Part shown: piece by piece, positions 53,228 to 63,002 of the stretch
Position numbering within the stretch: position 1 is the first letter of the stretch
Layout: each line of letters begins with the position of its first letter
Source: Rhodophyticola sp. CCM32
GTDB lineage: Bacteria > Pseudomonadota > Alphaproteobacteria > Rhodobacterales > Rhodobacteraceae
Assembly: GCF_004751985.1 (NCBI RefSeq)
Contig: NZ_CP038492.1
Location: forward strand, 1,178,001 to 1,242,000
Direction of reading: 5' to 3'
DNA: 64,000 nt
Program-made: the position numbers and the translations under genes
Notes under the pieces: generated by a model
Database searches by the model: none
Seen by the model: only the letters and a program-made list of their open reading frames with translations
What the model was told of the DNA's origin: nothing

Positions 53228-54082
53228 CTAGCGCAATCCGGCGCGGTCGGCTGCGCGGTCAATTGCGGCGATTGTGGCCTCCGGGTCGGCATGATGGGGC
53301 ATATGGCCGGCATCCTCCAGAATGGTAAGGTTTGCGCCTTTTACCCGGGCCGCAAGCGGGGTGGAATGGGTGGTCAGCGGAACGGTGGTATCGGCCCTGC
53401 CATGGACAATCTCCACCGGCAGATCAAGATCGGGATAGCGCAGGGACATGGCGGCGACATGGGGCAAAAGCTCCATCACCTGGCGGCCATTGGCGCGCAG
53501 AACCGGGCTTTGCAGGGTCAGTTCGGGGCGGATGAAACCACCATAGCCCTTTGGCACCGGATCCGGGGCAAAGATGCATTCAATCGTGTTCTGGGCCATG
53601 CGTCTGGGCACCAGATTGGCAATAAGCGGTACGATTGTCAGACCGCCAAGCCGGGACCCGGTCATCGCGTAATAGGCGCCAAGCCCCCCATCCCAGGGAT
53701 GGGTGGCCCCGGCCAGAGACACGATCGCGGCGGCCTGATCCGCATGGTTCAGCGCCCAGGCCATGGCAACCGCACCACCATAGGAATGGCCGACGATCAC
53801 GGCCTGCGTGACCCCCAGTCGCGTGGCGGCACGCGACAGAATTTCCGCCTGTTCGGCGGGGCTTTCACGGCCCCGGCCAAGGCTCTGGGACAGGCCCAGA
53901 CCGGGGCGGTCAAAGGCGATGACGCGATAGCGCGCGGCCAGGGCAGGGGCCAGATGAAAGGTGAAATCCCGCAGATTGCCGCCTGCGCCATGAAGCAGGA
54001 TAACCGTGGGGCCCTGGCCCGCCTCCCACAGATGGATGTCGTGGCCCGCCACCTCGATCATGCGGCTGTCACCTTCGGTCAT
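53228..54082 (-). CDS. Alpha/beta-hydrolase
   Basis: A 284-residue alpha/beta-hydrolase. The oxyanion region is [12 protein letters not shown], the nucleophile elbow GHSYGG (Ser near residue 108), and the C-terminal His in [14 protein letters not shown]; the acid is probably the Asp in [10 protein letters not shown]. It resembles esterases or epoxide hydrolase-like enzymes with no clear substrate. Its GTG/ATG start lies directly after the metA stop (54083), so it is probably expressed with metA. Confidence 0.88.
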   Translation of the reverse strand: MTEGDSRMIEVAGHDIHLWEAGQGPTVILLHGAGGNLRDFTFHLAPALAARYRVIAFDRPGLGLSQSLGRGRESPAEQAEILSRAATRLGVTQAVIVGHSYGGAVAMAWALNHADQAAAIVSLAGATHPWDGGLGAYYAMTGSRLGGLTIVPLIANLVPRRMAQNTIECIFAPDPVPKGYGGFIRPELTLQSPVLRANGRQVMELLPHVAAMSLRYPDLDLPVEIVHGRADTTVPLTTHSTPLAARVKGANLTILEDAGHMPHHADPEATIAAIDRAADRAGLR

Positions 54083-55021
54083 TCACACCCTCAGATCGGT
54101 GCTGGAGCGGCCGATTTCATCCATATCAAAGGGCGTGGTCAGATAGACTTCGCTGATCCAGTTGCCATAAAGCAGATGGGCATGGCTGCGCCAGCGGTTC
54201 TGCGGCGGGTTCGCCGGATCATCGCCGGGGTAATAGCCGGCGGGCACATGGATGGCGGTGCCGTTTTCAATGTCGCGATCATATTCCTGTTTCAGCGTGT
54301 CGCTGTCATATTCGAAATGGTTGAAGATATAGAGCGCCCGGTGGCCCGCATCTTCCACCAGACAGGGGCCAACCTCGTCACTGCCCAGAAGCGTGGTCAA
54401 CCCGCCCGCCGCCGCGATCTCTGTCTGGCGCATTTCGGTCCAGCGGCTGACCGGGATCACGCAATCATCGGAAAAGCCGCGCAGATAGGGCGAGGCGGGG
54501 GCAAGATTGCTGTGCCGGAAGCAGCCAAAGGCTTTCTCTGCCAGGGCATGTTTCTTTACCCCGTGGAAATAATTGATCATCGCCATCCCGCCCCAGCACA
54601 CGCCGAACGTGTTATGAACATGGGTCTGCGTCCAGTCGAAGACCTGCTTTAGCTCCTCCCAGTAAGTCACCTGATCAAAAGGCAAATGTTCAATCGGGGC
54701 CCCGGTGATGATCAGCCCGTCGAATTTCCGGTCCCGAACCTCCTGAAAGCTGCGATAGAAGCTTTCCATATGCGCGGCCGAGGTGGTTTTGGATATGTGT
54801 TCCGACATGCGGATAAGGGTCAGTTCGATCTGCAATGGGGAGGCGCCGATCAGCCGGGCGAATTGTGTCTCTGTCTGGATTTTCTTGGGCATCAGGTTCA
54901 GCAACCCGATCCGAAGCGGGCGGATATCCTGTTTGCCTGCCACCTGTTCGGGCATCACCATGACACCTTCCTGCCGCAGCACGGAATAGGCGGGCAGGGT
55001 GGAGGGCAGCTTGATGGGCAT
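54083..55021 (-). CDS. metA: Homoserine O-acyltransferase MetA
   Basis: A 312-residue MetA/HTS family enzyme in the first step of methionine synthesis (acylation of homoserine). The catalytic Cys is in [16 protein letters not shown], the His/Glu pair in [20 protein letters not shown], and [19 protein letters not shown] is the family N-terminal signature. Sequence does not settle succinyl- versus acetyl-CoA use. The start at 55021 gives the standard N-terminus [13 protein letters not shown] saw no SAM riboswitch in the 43-bp gap upstream. Confidence 0.94.
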   Translation of the reverse strand: MPIKLPSTLPAYSVLRQEGVMVMPEQVAGKQDIRPLRIGLLNLMPKKIQTETQFARLIGASPLQIELTLIRMSEHISKTTSAAHMESFYRSFQEVRDRKFDGLIITGAPIEHLPFDQVTYWEELKQVFDWTQTHVHNTFGVCWGGMAMINYFHGVKKHALAEKAFGCFRHSNLAPASPYLRGFSDDCVIPVSRWTEMRQTEIAAAGGLTTLLGSDEVGPCLVEDAGHRALYIFNHFEYDSDTLKQEYDRDIENGTAIHVPAGYYPGDDPANPPQNRWRSHAHLLYGNWISEVYLTTPFDMDEIGRSSTDLRV

Positions 55022-55064
55022 TTGGGTCAGGGTCCCGGGTTGAGAGCGACAGAAGAGGGCTGAC

Positions 55065-55943
55065 TTAAGCGCTTTCCGCGCGCCTGCCAAGGGCGATGCC
55101 GATCAGGTCTGTGGCATCCTGCCCGTCGCGGATCGACGCAACCTCATCGGCTGTCACCGTGACACCCCAGTTTCGCGCCATGGCCCGGTACAGCGGGGCA
55201 CGATGGGCCAGCGCAGAGGCATAGGCGAAACGCACAAAGTCATCCGGGTCAACATTATCAGGCAAGACGTTGTTTTCCTTCAGGTAAGAAGTCCACTGCA
55301 TGATCAGGAATTCAGGCTGATAATACATCGGCTTGGGCGCCTGATCAAACCGGCGGATCAGCTCGGCCGTGTGATCCTCGCTGCCTTCGATCCAGACCAT
55401 CAGGGTATTTCTGGCAAGGGTCGTCAGAACCTCATCTTTCGGGTTCTCCGGCTCCACCACCTCGCAGATGGAGCCGCCGGTATCGCAGATGAAATTCGGG
55501 TAGCCATACAGATCACGGGCCCGGGCGATGAAACCGGGCGTGTCCAGCAGCGCATTGATCTCGGCCCGGCGGTGCAGGGCCTGCCGGTATTGATAATCGT
55601 CAAAACCCAGCCCGCCCTTGGACGGATCGCCGGGTTTGCCCAGAAAGCTGGACAGCGGGTCCAGATTGTCAAAGGTGATGTTGGAGCCGATATAGATCGA
55701 ATCCGAGCGCAGAAGCCCGGCCAGAAACGGGGTCTGCATGGCCACGCGTTTCAGGTTATCGGCGATATGTTCGCCCATATAGGCAGTGCCGATGCGGTAG
55801 TCGACCGAGTAATGGAACCAGCCCCCATCGCCGCGCAGCATGCTGGCCAGCCGGGTCTTGCCCAGACCCGACATGCCGAAAACCAGCAGGTGTTTCTCGG
55901 CGGCGTTCTGCCACGCCTCGGGTGTGTCATAGATCAGCTTCAT
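55065..55943 (-). CDS. P-loop ATPase of unknown function
   Basis: A 292-residue protein with a P-loop near the N-terminus ([18 protein letters not shown], residues about 19-36) and a long C-terminal part rich in aromatic residues ([54 protein letters not shown]). I recognise no enzyme family beyond the P-loop. Walker B is unclear ([12 protein letters not shown] is one candidate). It sits just upstream of metA on the same strand and may be co-transcribed. Confidence 0.75.
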   Translation of the reverse strand: MKLIYDTPEAWQNAAEKHLLVFGMSGLGKTRLASMLRGDGGWFHYSVDYRIGTAYMGEHIADNLKRVAMQTPFLAGLLRSDSIYIGSNITFDNLDPLSSFLGKPGDPSKGGLGFDDYQYRQALHRRAEINALLDTPGFIARARDLYGYPNFICDTGGSICEVVEPENPKDEVLTTLARNTLMVWIEGSEDHTAELIRRFDQAPKPMYYQPEFLIMQWTSYLKENNVLPDNVDPDDFVRFAYASALAHRAPLYRAMARNWGVTVTADEVASIRDGQDATDLIGIALGRRAESA

Positions 55944-56063
55944 TAACGTCTGTCCCGCTCATTTGGGTCCAACCCCTAGCGCGGGCGCGGGACATCTGCA
56001 TCTGGTTTTTGCGGCAGGGGGCGCATTAATTTCAAAACACAGACACGGATGCTGCAGAAATGT

Positions 56064-56168
56064 TTGAGCATCGCCCATGTAATCTGCAACGCACATGGAT
56101 AGCGTGGAGGGCAGTGCCTGAGCCGAGGGGCGGGCGCTGCCCGGCGGTGCCGCCGGGCGTGGTATAGC
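56064..56168 (+). repeat. Palindromic intergenic repeat, family D, copy 3 (truncated)
   Basis: About 105 bp that match the first part of family D (AGCATCGCCCATGTAATCTG onward) and its central CCCGGCGGTGCCGCCGGG hairpin, but lack the final third present in 28226-28399 and 41147-41322. It lies between the P-loop ATPase start and the EamA transporter end. Confidence 0.7.
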
Positions 56169-56202
56169 TGATAAACCAGCATTTCTGAATTAAGAGACGT
56201 CC

Positions 56203-57117
56203 CTACGGAGATGGTGATTTTCGCATCCTCTGCAACACCCGCCCATCCAGGATCAGCAAGCCAAGGGCCAGCAGCGCAAAGCCCGCAAAGGCCTCTGCCG
56301 CCAGACGTTCCCCCAGGATCAGCGCGCCAAGCAGGATCGCCACAGGCGGGATCAGCAGGGTCACCAGCATCGCATTGCCGCTGCCCGCCATGGCCAGCAC
56401 CCGGTAATACAGCAGATAGGCCATGGCCGTGCCCAGAATGGCGAAATAGCCGATAGCGGCAAAGGTCACCGGCTGTTGCGGCCATTGCGGGGCGCCGTCG
56501 ATCACCCAGGCCAGCGGCAGCATGATCAGCGAGGCGCCGGTCAGCATGCCTGCGGCGGCCAGTTGCGGCGGCAGGTCTGCCAGATGCACCCGCGCCCAGG
56601 CCGCGGCAAAGGCATAGGAAACCGTGCCCGCGATCACCGCAAGTTGCGCCAGCGACCGGATGTCAAATTCGGAAAAACTGTCGAGGCCGATGGCCACCGC
56701 AACCCCGAAAAAGGCGATGCAGACACCAATGCCCCGCCTCAGCGTCAAACGCTCATCCCGAAAGATCATGGCCGCGACCAGCACCCCGAACACGGCAGTG
56801 CCCGCATTGAAGATCGAGGTCAGACCGGTTTCGATAAACTGCTGCCCCCAGGCCATCAGGATGAAGGGCAGCACATTGTTCAGAGCCCCCATGACCAGAA
56901 ACGCGCCCCAGATCCGGGGCTCTCGCGGCAGGGGCAGGCCCTTCCAGGCGACATAGCCCCAAAGCAGCAGGCAGGCCCAGACAACCCGGTGCGCCACAAG
57001 GGTCATCACCGGCACCTCGGTCAGGGCGAGTTTGATCGACAGGAAGGACGCGCCCCAGATCACGCCCAGAAGCGTCATCTCGGCCCAGGCCCGGGTGGAG
57101 AGGGATTGCTGTGTCAT
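56203..57117 (-). CDS. EamA/DMT family transporter
   Basis: A 304-residue membrane protein of ten predicted helices in two EamA repeats (WAEMTLLGVIWGASFLSIKLAL and LAQLAVIAGTVSYAFAAAWARV). Family members export amino acids or other metabolites; no substrate can be named. It ends with a basic tail. It is a monocistronic gene with the FadL-like gene upstream. Confidence 0.9.
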   Translation of the reverse strand: MTQQSLSTRAWAEMTLLGVIWGASFLSIKLALTEVPVMTLVAHRVVWACLLLWGYVAWKGLPLPREPRIWGAFLVMGALNNVLPFILMAWGQQFIETGLTSIFNAGTAVFGVLVAAMIFRDERLTLRRGIGVCIAFFGVAVAIGLDSFSEFDIRSLAQLAVIAGTVSYAFAAAWARVHLADLPPQLAAAGMLTGASLIMLPLAWVIDGAPQWPQQPVTFAAIGYFAILGTAMAYLLYYRVLAMAGSGNAMLVTLLIPPVAILLGALILGERLAAEAFAGFALLALGLLILDGRVLQRMRKSPSP

Positions 57118-57171
57118 GGGCGCGGTCTATCAGCGCTCATGAAGCGGCGCGACCCGGAACCTGCGCAACAC

Positions 57172-57199
57172 CACCCCCGCCGGACAGGGGCGGGGGGTG
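57172..57199 (-). terminator. Possible terminator after the FadL-like gene
   Basis: GC-rich hairpin CACCCCCGCC/GGCGGGGGGTG with one bulged G, 28 bases after the FadL-like stop. There is no clear U-run on the minus strand, so efficiency is doubtful. Confidence 0.4.
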
Positions 57200-57226
57200 T
57201 GGTGACGTTCTGTCAGAAGGTTTGGA

Positions 57227-58324
57227 TCAGAACCGGAACCCGACCCGCATACCGACGCCAAAGACCTCATTATCGTCAAAGGTCAACTGGCCGCCGGGAA
57301 CAAGGGGGTTCTGCACAATCTGGTCGCCGGGGACGCCATAGGTAACCCCGCCGGAGATCACCAGCCCATTCTCGTTTTCATAGCTTCCCGCGACTGTCAG
57401 GCTGTCGAGACCGGTTGTCGGTGCAAGCGCCGTATCACTTGGGATCGTCCCATTGGTGCGGTGCGTATATGAAATTGACCCGGACCAGTTTTCGTTGAAC
57501 TGGCGGCCAAACCCGATGACATATTCGGTGGAATCCGAGGTGAAGCCCACGTAATTCCCGCGGGTTGTTGTCAGGGTAAACCCATCCCAAAATGTGTGCC
57601 GTATCCCGCCGAACAGCAGCGTGTCCTCAGCGATACCGGTCTGGAAATCCAGGTTGATGCTGTCAGGAAATTCGACGTCAAAGGTTGTGTTGACTGCGGC
57701 ACCGCCGGTTCCAAATGGCACAGGCGCGGGCGTTTCGACGGCATCGAATGTCACGTCAATCGTGGAATTATAGGTCAGCGCAACGCGCAGGGCGATGTCG
57801 GGGATTTCATAGGCCACGCCGATCAGACCGCCAAAGCCGATATCACTGTCCCCGGTCAGATCAACAAACCCCGTAGCGCCGACACTCGTAAAGATGCTGC
57901 CGTCAACATAAAGCGTTCGCAGGCCGGCATGGGCGCTGAAGCCGTTTCCGAATTCATAACGTCCGACAAAGGTGAAGGACTCCGTTTCGAAGGTCGCATT
58001 GCCGCCAAAAAACGGGGTGCCGCCGGGATATGAAACCGCCGCGCCGAAAGGCTGGTCATAGATGATTGCGAAAGACAGCTGATCATTGAACCGGTGAAGG
58101 AAGCCAAGACCGGCCTGATTGTAACTTTGCAGAGGGTTGGACACGATGGAGCTGGAGGTATTGGCTTCCGGTGACGCATAGCCGTAGGACAATTCCACAT
58201 AATTGCCGCTTGCGCCCACATCTTCGAAAAGAATGCGCATTGACTGATTGGTCCGGTTGAGATCGGCCGAGGCCAGGCTTGTGCTGGCAAGCAAGGCTGC
58301 ACTGGCTGTGACGGCGATTTTCAT
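57227..58324 (-). CDS. FadL/OmpP1-like outer-membrane beta-barrel protein
   Basis: A 365-residue outer-membrane protein with a signal peptide (MKIAVTASAALLASTSLASA), alternating beta-strand pattern and a terminal Phe (GVGMRVGFRF), the export signal for the BAM complex. GNYVELSYGYASPE and LGFLHRFNDQLSFAIIYDQPFG match the FadL/TodX group, which takes up long-chain fatty acids or hydrophobic compounds. It is shorter than E. coli FadL; the hatch domain may be reduced. Promoter and an AGGAGG site lie upstream. Confidence 0.85.
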   Translation of the reverse strand: MKIAVTASAALLASTSLASADLNRTNQSMRILFEDVGASGNYVELSYGYASPEANTSSSIVSNPLQSYNQAGLGFLHRFNDQLSFAIIYDQPFGAAVSYPGGTPFFGGNATFETESFTFVGRYEFGNGFSAHAGLRTLYVDGSIFTSVGATGFVDLTGDSDIGFGGLIGVAYEIPDIALRVALTYNSTIDVTFDAVETPAPVPFGTGGAAVNTTFDVEFPDSINLDFQTGIAEDTLLFGGIRHTFWDGFTLTTTRGNYVGFTSDSTEYVIGFGRQFNENWSGSISYTHRTNGTIPSDTALAPTTGLDSLTVAGSYENENGLVISGGVTYGVPGDQIVQNPLVPGGQLTFDDNEVFGVGMRVGFRF

Positions 58325-58472
58325 TGCTCTTCCTCCTAAAGGTATTATTTGATTTTTTGCCCCGTATTATTCTAGGCGCAACAAACCTGATCCGGTCAAA
58401 TCTTCCTTTGGGTCAAGCGATGCTTTGCCATCTGGCAAGGCGCTTTTCATGGGAGGTTGTGTCTGATTTACA

Positions 58473-59378
58473 TCACTTCACCTGCGAAGGCGGGCGGCGT
58501 GTTTCGGCAAGAATATTGACGTAATTGGCCACAAAGATCAACGCAGCCCCGGCAATGACCGCCCAGTCCAACGGCTCTGCATAAAGCGCCATACCCACCA
58601 GCGCGATGGCGGGCAGGCGGATGAAATCCATCGGCATGACGATGCTTGCAGGCGCGATGCTCAGCGCCTTGGTCATGCAGAAATGCGCGGTCAGACCGGC
58701 CACGCCGATCAGCACCACCCATGGCGCGATAGGCAGACCCGGCAGGGCCATATCGCCGTCGATCAGGCAGGCGACCAGGCCAAAGACCAGTTGCATCGCC
58801 GCAAGATAGGCCAGAATGCAGGTGATCGTTTCGGTCCGGGTCAGGGATTTGGTGAAAATCGCCGTGACCGCGAAACAGATGGCGGCCATCGCTGCCGCGA
58901 TCATCCCCGGTGACAGGGGCGCGCTGCCCGGCTGCACCACGATCAGGATGCCGATGAACCCCGCCAGCCCGGCCAGCCCTTTCACCGGTGTCGGCCGTTC
59001 GCCAAGAAACAGCGCGGCAAACAGCAACACCCAGAGCGGAGAGGTAAACTCCAGCGCAAAGACCTGTGCCAGAGGGATCACGGTGATCGCGTAGAACCAC
59101 AGGTTCTGGCCCGTAAAATGGGCCAGGTTGCGCACCCCATGGGTGGCCAGCCTGTGCCTGCGGATCTGGCCCAGAGTGCCCGCCGCGCCGCCGATCAAAA
59201 GAACCAGCAGAAGACTGACCGCCGAGCGGTAGGTCATCACCTCGAATGTATCCAGATCGACCGAAACCTTGCGTCCCGCCACGGCCATCGCGCTGAAAGA
59301 GACAATCGCCCCGATCATCCAGAATGCCGCCCGCCCCGGATGGGATTGCGGCCCCGCTGCGGTGCTTGCCTCACGCAT
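58473..59378 (-). CDS. EamA/DMT family transporter
   Basis: A ten-helix EamA protein of about 301 residues (AAFWMIGAIVSFSAMAVAGRKVSVDLDTFEVMTYRS; second repeat LSPGMIAAAMAAICFAVTAIFTKSL). I prefer ATG 59378 (AGGG six bases upstream) over the cluster of ATGs at 59399. Probably exports a metabolite. It is not adjacent in sequence similarity to the EamA at 56203, so it is not a recent duplicate. Confidence 0.88.
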   Translation of the reverse strand: MREASTAAGPQSHPGRAAFWMIGAIVSFSAMAVAGRKVSVDLDTFEVMTYRSAVSLLLVLLIGGAAGTLGQIRRHRLATHGVRNLAHFTGQNLWFYAITVIPLAQVFALEFTSPLWVLLFAALFLGERPTPVKGLAGLAGFIGILIVVQPGSAPLSPGMIAAAMAAICFAVTAIFTKSLTRTETITCILAYLAAMQLVFGLVACLIDGDMALPGLPIAPWVVLIGVAGLTAHFCMTKALSIAPASIVMPMDFIRLPAIALVGMALYAEPLDWAVIAGAALIFVANYVNILAETRRPPSQVK

Positions 59379-59468
59379 GGAACCCTGCCTCATCATCACG
59401 GCGCGTTTGTGGGCCGTATCCTGCCGGTGTTCAATGGCTATGTCAGAGAGGGGGCCGGGCCGGCTGCG

Positions 59469-60287
59469 TTACAATCCCGCGCGTTTGGCGGCATCCCAAA
59501 GCGCATCCATTTCGTCCAGATCACTGTCAGCGGGGCGTTTCCCGGCCTCAGCCAAAGCCGCCTCGATATAGGCGAAACGGCGGGTGAATTTGGCATTGGC
59601 ACCGCGCAGGGCCTGTTCGGGGTCCACTTTCAGATGGCGGGACAGATTGGCCATGACAAACAGCAGATCGCCCATTTCCTCGGCAATTTTCTCCGGCGGC
59701 AGATGATCCCGCGCCTCGGCCAGTTCACCGGCTTCTTCCGCGATCTTTGCCACCACATGGCCGATATGGGGCCAGTCGAACCCGACGCGCGCCGCACGCT
59801 TTTGCAGTTTTTCGGCGCGCATCAGGGCAGGCAGGTTCAGCGCCACATCATCCAGCACCCCGGGTTTTGCACGCCCGGCGCGTTCAGCCGCCTTTATCTG
59901 CTCCCAGTCGCGGGTTTGCTGTTCAGCGGATTTATCGCGGCTTTCGCTGCCGAACACATGGGGGTGCCGGGCCACCATCTTGTCCGAGATTGCATTGGCC
60001 ACAGAGCCGAAATCGAACAATCCGCGCTCGGCCCCGATTTCCGCATGATAGACCACCTGCAACAGCAGATCGCCCAATTCCCCCTCCAACTCGCCCCAGG
60101 CGTTGCGGTCGATGGCATCGGCCACTTCATACGCCTCCTCGATCGTGTAGGGCGCGATGGTCTGAAAGCTTTGTTCAATGTCCCAGGGGCAGCCGGTCTC
60201 GGGGTCGCGCAAGCGGCGCATGATCTCCAACAGGCGCGGCAGACCGCCTTCGGGGTCCTGCACAAGCGTATCAGAGGTGTCATTCAT
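59469..60287 (-). CDS. mazG: Nucleoside triphosphate pyrophosphohydrolase MazG
   Basis: A 272-residue MazG with two tandem domains: the first with CPWDIEQSFQTIAPYTIEEAYEVADAI and ELGDLLLQVVYHAEI, the second with KIAEEAGELAEA and EEMGDLLFVMANLSRHL. The EExxE/ExxD metal residues are intact in both. It hydrolyses abnormal (d)NTPs and ppGpp. It stands alone. Confidence 0.95.
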   Translation of the reverse strand: MNDTSDTLVQDPEGGLPRLLEIMRRLRDPETGCPWDIEQSFQTIAPYTIEEAYEVADAIDRNAWGELEGELGDLLLQVVYHAEIGAERGLFDFGSVANAISDKMVARHPHVFGSESRDKSAEQQTRDWEQIKAAERAGRAKPGVLDDVALNLPALMRAEKLQKRAARVGFDWPHIGHVVAKIAEEAGELAEARDHLPPEKIAEEMGDLLFVMANLSRHLKVDPEQALRGANAKFTRRFAYIEAALAEAGKRPADSDLDEMDALWDAAKRAGL

Positions 60288-60377
60288 GGCAGTCCCCGGG
60301 GGTCCGACAGAGTTTTACATGTTGAGGCCCGGCTTCAAGGGCAAAGCTTCGCGGGCAAAGGCGCGGGGCCGCAGGGG

Positions 60378-60884
60378 TCAGTGCCGTTCCGCCCGCAGAT
60401 AGCGGCGCATCCCGTATAGCAGGGGGCTGCCGTCCGGGGCGGTGACGACCTTGTCCACCGCGCCGATGCAGATGTGATGGGTGCCATGTTTTTCAGCCGA
60501 GATCAGCACACAATCGAAGCTGACCAGCGCGCCCACCAGACGCGGCGCGCCCGAGGGCATCGGCTCTGCCTCGACGCAGTTGAACTTGTCGCCATCCGGG
60601 GCGGGCAGGCGGCCGGAAAAGATATCGGATATATCGTTCTGGTCGATCCTGAGCACATTGATGCAGAAGCATTTATTCTCAAGGATCAGCGGCAGGGAAC
60701 TGGAGGAGGCATTCACACAGGCCAGCATTGTGGGCCGGTCGCCATCGGCCGAGATCGAGGTCATCGCGCTGACCGTCACACCGGCGCGCCCGGCGGGCCC
60801 GTCCGTGGTGACCACGCTGACCGAGGCTGCGGCACGGCTCATCCCTTCGATAAACCCGTCGCGTAATGTCTGTGGATCGGTCAT
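60378..60884 (-). CDS. Flavin reductase family protein
   Basis: A 168-residue flavin reductase-like domain protein (HpaC/FRP type): AAASVSVVTTDGPAGRAGVTVSAMTSISADGDRPTMLACVN and FDCVLISAEKHGTHHICIGAVDKV. It supplies reduced FMN/FAD to a two-component monooxygenase or acts as an oxygenase partner; no such monooxygenase gene is adjacent. ATG 60884 gives the family start; the frame upstream has no similarity. It is divergent from the agmatinase-like gene. Confidence 0.88.
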   Translation of the reverse strand: MTDPQTLRDGFIEGMSRAAASVSVVTTDGPAGRAGVTVSAMTSISADGDRPTMLACVNASSSSLPLILENKCFCINVLRIDQNDISDIFSGRLPAPDGDKFNCVEAEPMPSGAPRLVGALVSFDCVLISAEKHGTHHICIGAVDKVVTAPDGSPLLYGMRRYLRAERH

Positions 60885-61016
60885 CTGCTGTCTCCGCCGC
60901 CCTGCGTACTCTTGCATGCCCCGGCAGGGATTTGGGTGCAAGCGATACAATCGGATTATTCCCGCTTGTCTTTTGATCAGCGGGCTTGCCAGATGGTCAA
61001 AAGCGGGAGATGTGGC

Positions 61017-61979
61017 ATGGCCCTGGAAGATGCAAAACATCAGGTTGATCAGGCATTCACACGCCGCGATCTCAAAGGGCTCAGCTTCGAGAACGCCTTT
61101 GGCGGCGCGACCAGTTTCATGCGCCGGCGCTACAGCAAGGATCTGACCGGGGTCGATCTGGCGATCACCGGTGTGCCGTTTGACCAGGCGGTGACCAACC
61201 GGCCCGGTACGCGGTTGGGGCCGCGTGCGATCCGCGAGGCGTCAAGCCTGCAGGTGTTTGACCCGCCCTATGGCTGGGACGGGTATTCGCCGCTGGAGGC
61301 GCTGGCGATTGTTGATTACGGCGATCTGGCGTTTGATTATGCCGACACTTCCGGGTTTCCCGCCCTGTTGGAGGCGCATATCGCGGGCATTCTGGAGGCG
61401 GGCGCGGGCGCCATCACCCTGGGGGGCGATCATTCGATCACCCTGCCGATCCTGCGGGCGCATGCCGCGAAACACGGGCCGGTCGCGCTGATCCAGGTGG
61501 ATGCCCATACGGATACCTGGCCCGATGATGATCCGGCGCGGATCGACCATGGCACCTTTTGCTATACGGCGGTTCAGGAAGGGCTGATTGATGTGGCCCG
61601 GTCTGTCCATGTGGGCATTCGCACGGTGGTGGAGGATAATCTGGGGATCGCGATCATTGATGCGCGGCAGGTTCATGAACGCGGCCCGCAGGCGGTGGCC
61701 GAACAGGTGCGCGGCATCACCGGCACCGCGCCGGTCTATCTGAGCTTTGATATCGACGGGCTGGACCCGGGCTTTGCCCCGGGCACGGGCACGCCGGTCT
61801 GGGGTGGGCTCAGCTCTGGCCAGGCGGCGATTTTTCTGCGGGATCTGGCGGGGATCAATCTGATTGGCGGCGATGTGGTGGAAGTTTCACCCCCGTTTGA
61901 TACAGGGGCGATTACAGCCGTGGCCGCAGCCCATGTGGCGATGGAGATGTTATGCCTCTGGGGCTGGCCCCGGCGCTGA
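61017..61979 (+). CDS. speB: Agmatinase/ureohydrolase family protein
   Basis: A 320-residue arginase-fold enzyme. Mn ligands are visible in GGDHSI (His), DAHTDTW (Asp, His, Asp) and SFDIDGLDP (Asp, Asp). It is closest to agmatinase, which gives putrescine and urea, but guanidinobutyrase or proclavaminate amidinohydrolase-type activities share these motifs. The ATG at 61017 is preceded by GGGAGA. Confidence 0.9.
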   Translation: MALEDAKHQVDQAFTRRDLKGLSFENAFGGATSFMRRRYSKDLTGVDLAITGVPFDQAVTNRPGTRLGPRAIREASSLQVFDPPYGWDGYSPLEALAIVDYGDLAFDYADTSGFPALLEAHIAGILEAGAGAITLGGDHSITLPILRAHAAKHGPVALIQVDAHTDTWPDDDPARIDHGTFCYTAVQEGLIDVARSVHVGIRTVVEDNLGIAIIDARQVHERGPQAVAEQVRGITGTAPVYLSFDIDGLDPGFAPGTGTPVWGGLSSGQAAIFLRDLAGINLIGGDVVEVSPPFDTGAITAVAAAHVAMEMLCLWGWPRR

Positions 61980-62078
61980 GGGCGGGTCAGAGGCCGTAGC
62001 GCGCTTGCGAAGGCCCTAGAAAGAATCGCCGGTCCGGCTTATTGCAGACCTGCACCCAGAAACGAACATGGTGGCATC

Positions 62079-62999
62079 ATGGCTGGACGGCAGAAATCAG
62101 CACATTCCCGACATGTGGCGCGGGATATCAGTTATGCCTCTTCCGCGGCCTCTCGCGGCGGGCGCACGATGATCCGCGTGCTGGAAAATGCCACCGGTCG
62201 GCTTGGCCTGATCCGGCTGGCCGAAGGCTATGATGATGATGTGCGCCAGGGTCGCGATTTCTGGGAGGTGATGGTTCAGCGTTACGGGCTGGAACTGGAG
62301 GTGGTAGGCCGCAACACCCTGTCGGCGATTCCCGCCCGGGGGCCGGTGGTGGCAATTGCAAACCACCCTTACGGCATTCTTGACGGGTTGATGATGGGCC
62401 ATATCCTCAGCCAGGCGCGGGGCGATTTCCGCATTCTGGCCAATAATGTGTTTCAGCGGGCCGAAGACCTGAACCGGATCATCCTGCCGATCTCGTTTGA
62501 AGACACCAAAGAGGCGGTGCAACTGAACATCCAGACCCGCAAATCCGCCCTGCGCTATCTGACCGAAGGCGGGGTGATCGGTGTCTTCCCCGGCGGCACG
62601 GTGTCGACCGCAAGCAAACCCTTTGGTCAGCCGATGGACCCGAACTGGCGCGGGTTCACCGCGCGGATGATCGCGAAATCGGAAGCCACGGTGGTGCCGA
62701 TCTTTTTCGAAGGCCACAATTCGCGCCTGTTCCAGTTGATGAGCCATCTGCATTCCACCCTGCGTCTTGGCATGCTGATCAAGGAGTTTCGCACCCGGAT
62801 CAACACCCCTGTCCGGGTGGTGATCGGTGATCCGATCCCGCGCGAGGATCTACAGCCCTTTGCAAAAGATGCCCGCGCGATGATGGATTTCCTGCGCAAA
62901 GCCACCTATGGGTTGAGCCCCGATCCGCTTGATACAAGCGAGATCGGATTCGAGTTTGAAGACAAACACCGGGATGGCCCCCGGGAGAGGCATTATTAG
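62079..62999 (+). CDS. Lysophospholipid acyltransferase family protein (PlsC-like)
   Basis: A 306-residue acyltransferase with the HX4D motif in ANHPYGILDGLMM (His near residue 91), the second motif GGVIGVFPGGTVST and a third IFFEGHNSRLF. It resembles the group that acylates glycerol-phosphate or hemolysin-like lipids. It precedes murI by 3 bp and may be expressed with it. The start could be downstream (a Met in RTMIRVLENATGR) because the first ~30 residues look less conserved. Confidence 0.82.
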   Translation: MAGRQKSAHSRHVARDISYASSAASRGGRTMIRVLENATGRLGLIRLAEGYDDDVRQGRDFWEVMVQRYGLELEVVGRNTLSAIPARGPVVAIANHPYGILDGLMMGHILSQARGDFRILANNVFQRAEDLNRIILPISFEDTKEAVQLNIQTRKSALRYLTEGGVIGVFPGGTVSTASKPFGQPMDPNWRGFTARMIAKSEATVVPIFFEGHNSRLFQLMSHLHSTLRLGMLIKEFRTRINTPVRVVIGDPIPREDLQPFAKDARAMMDFLRKATYGLSPDPLDTSEIGFEFEDKHRDGPRERHY

Positions 63000-63002
63000 A
63001 TC

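Noticed and set aside
55022..55064. SAM riboswitch upstream of metA
   Set aside because: Only 43 bp separate metA from the preceding gene and no pseudoknot-like SAM-II pattern was seen.
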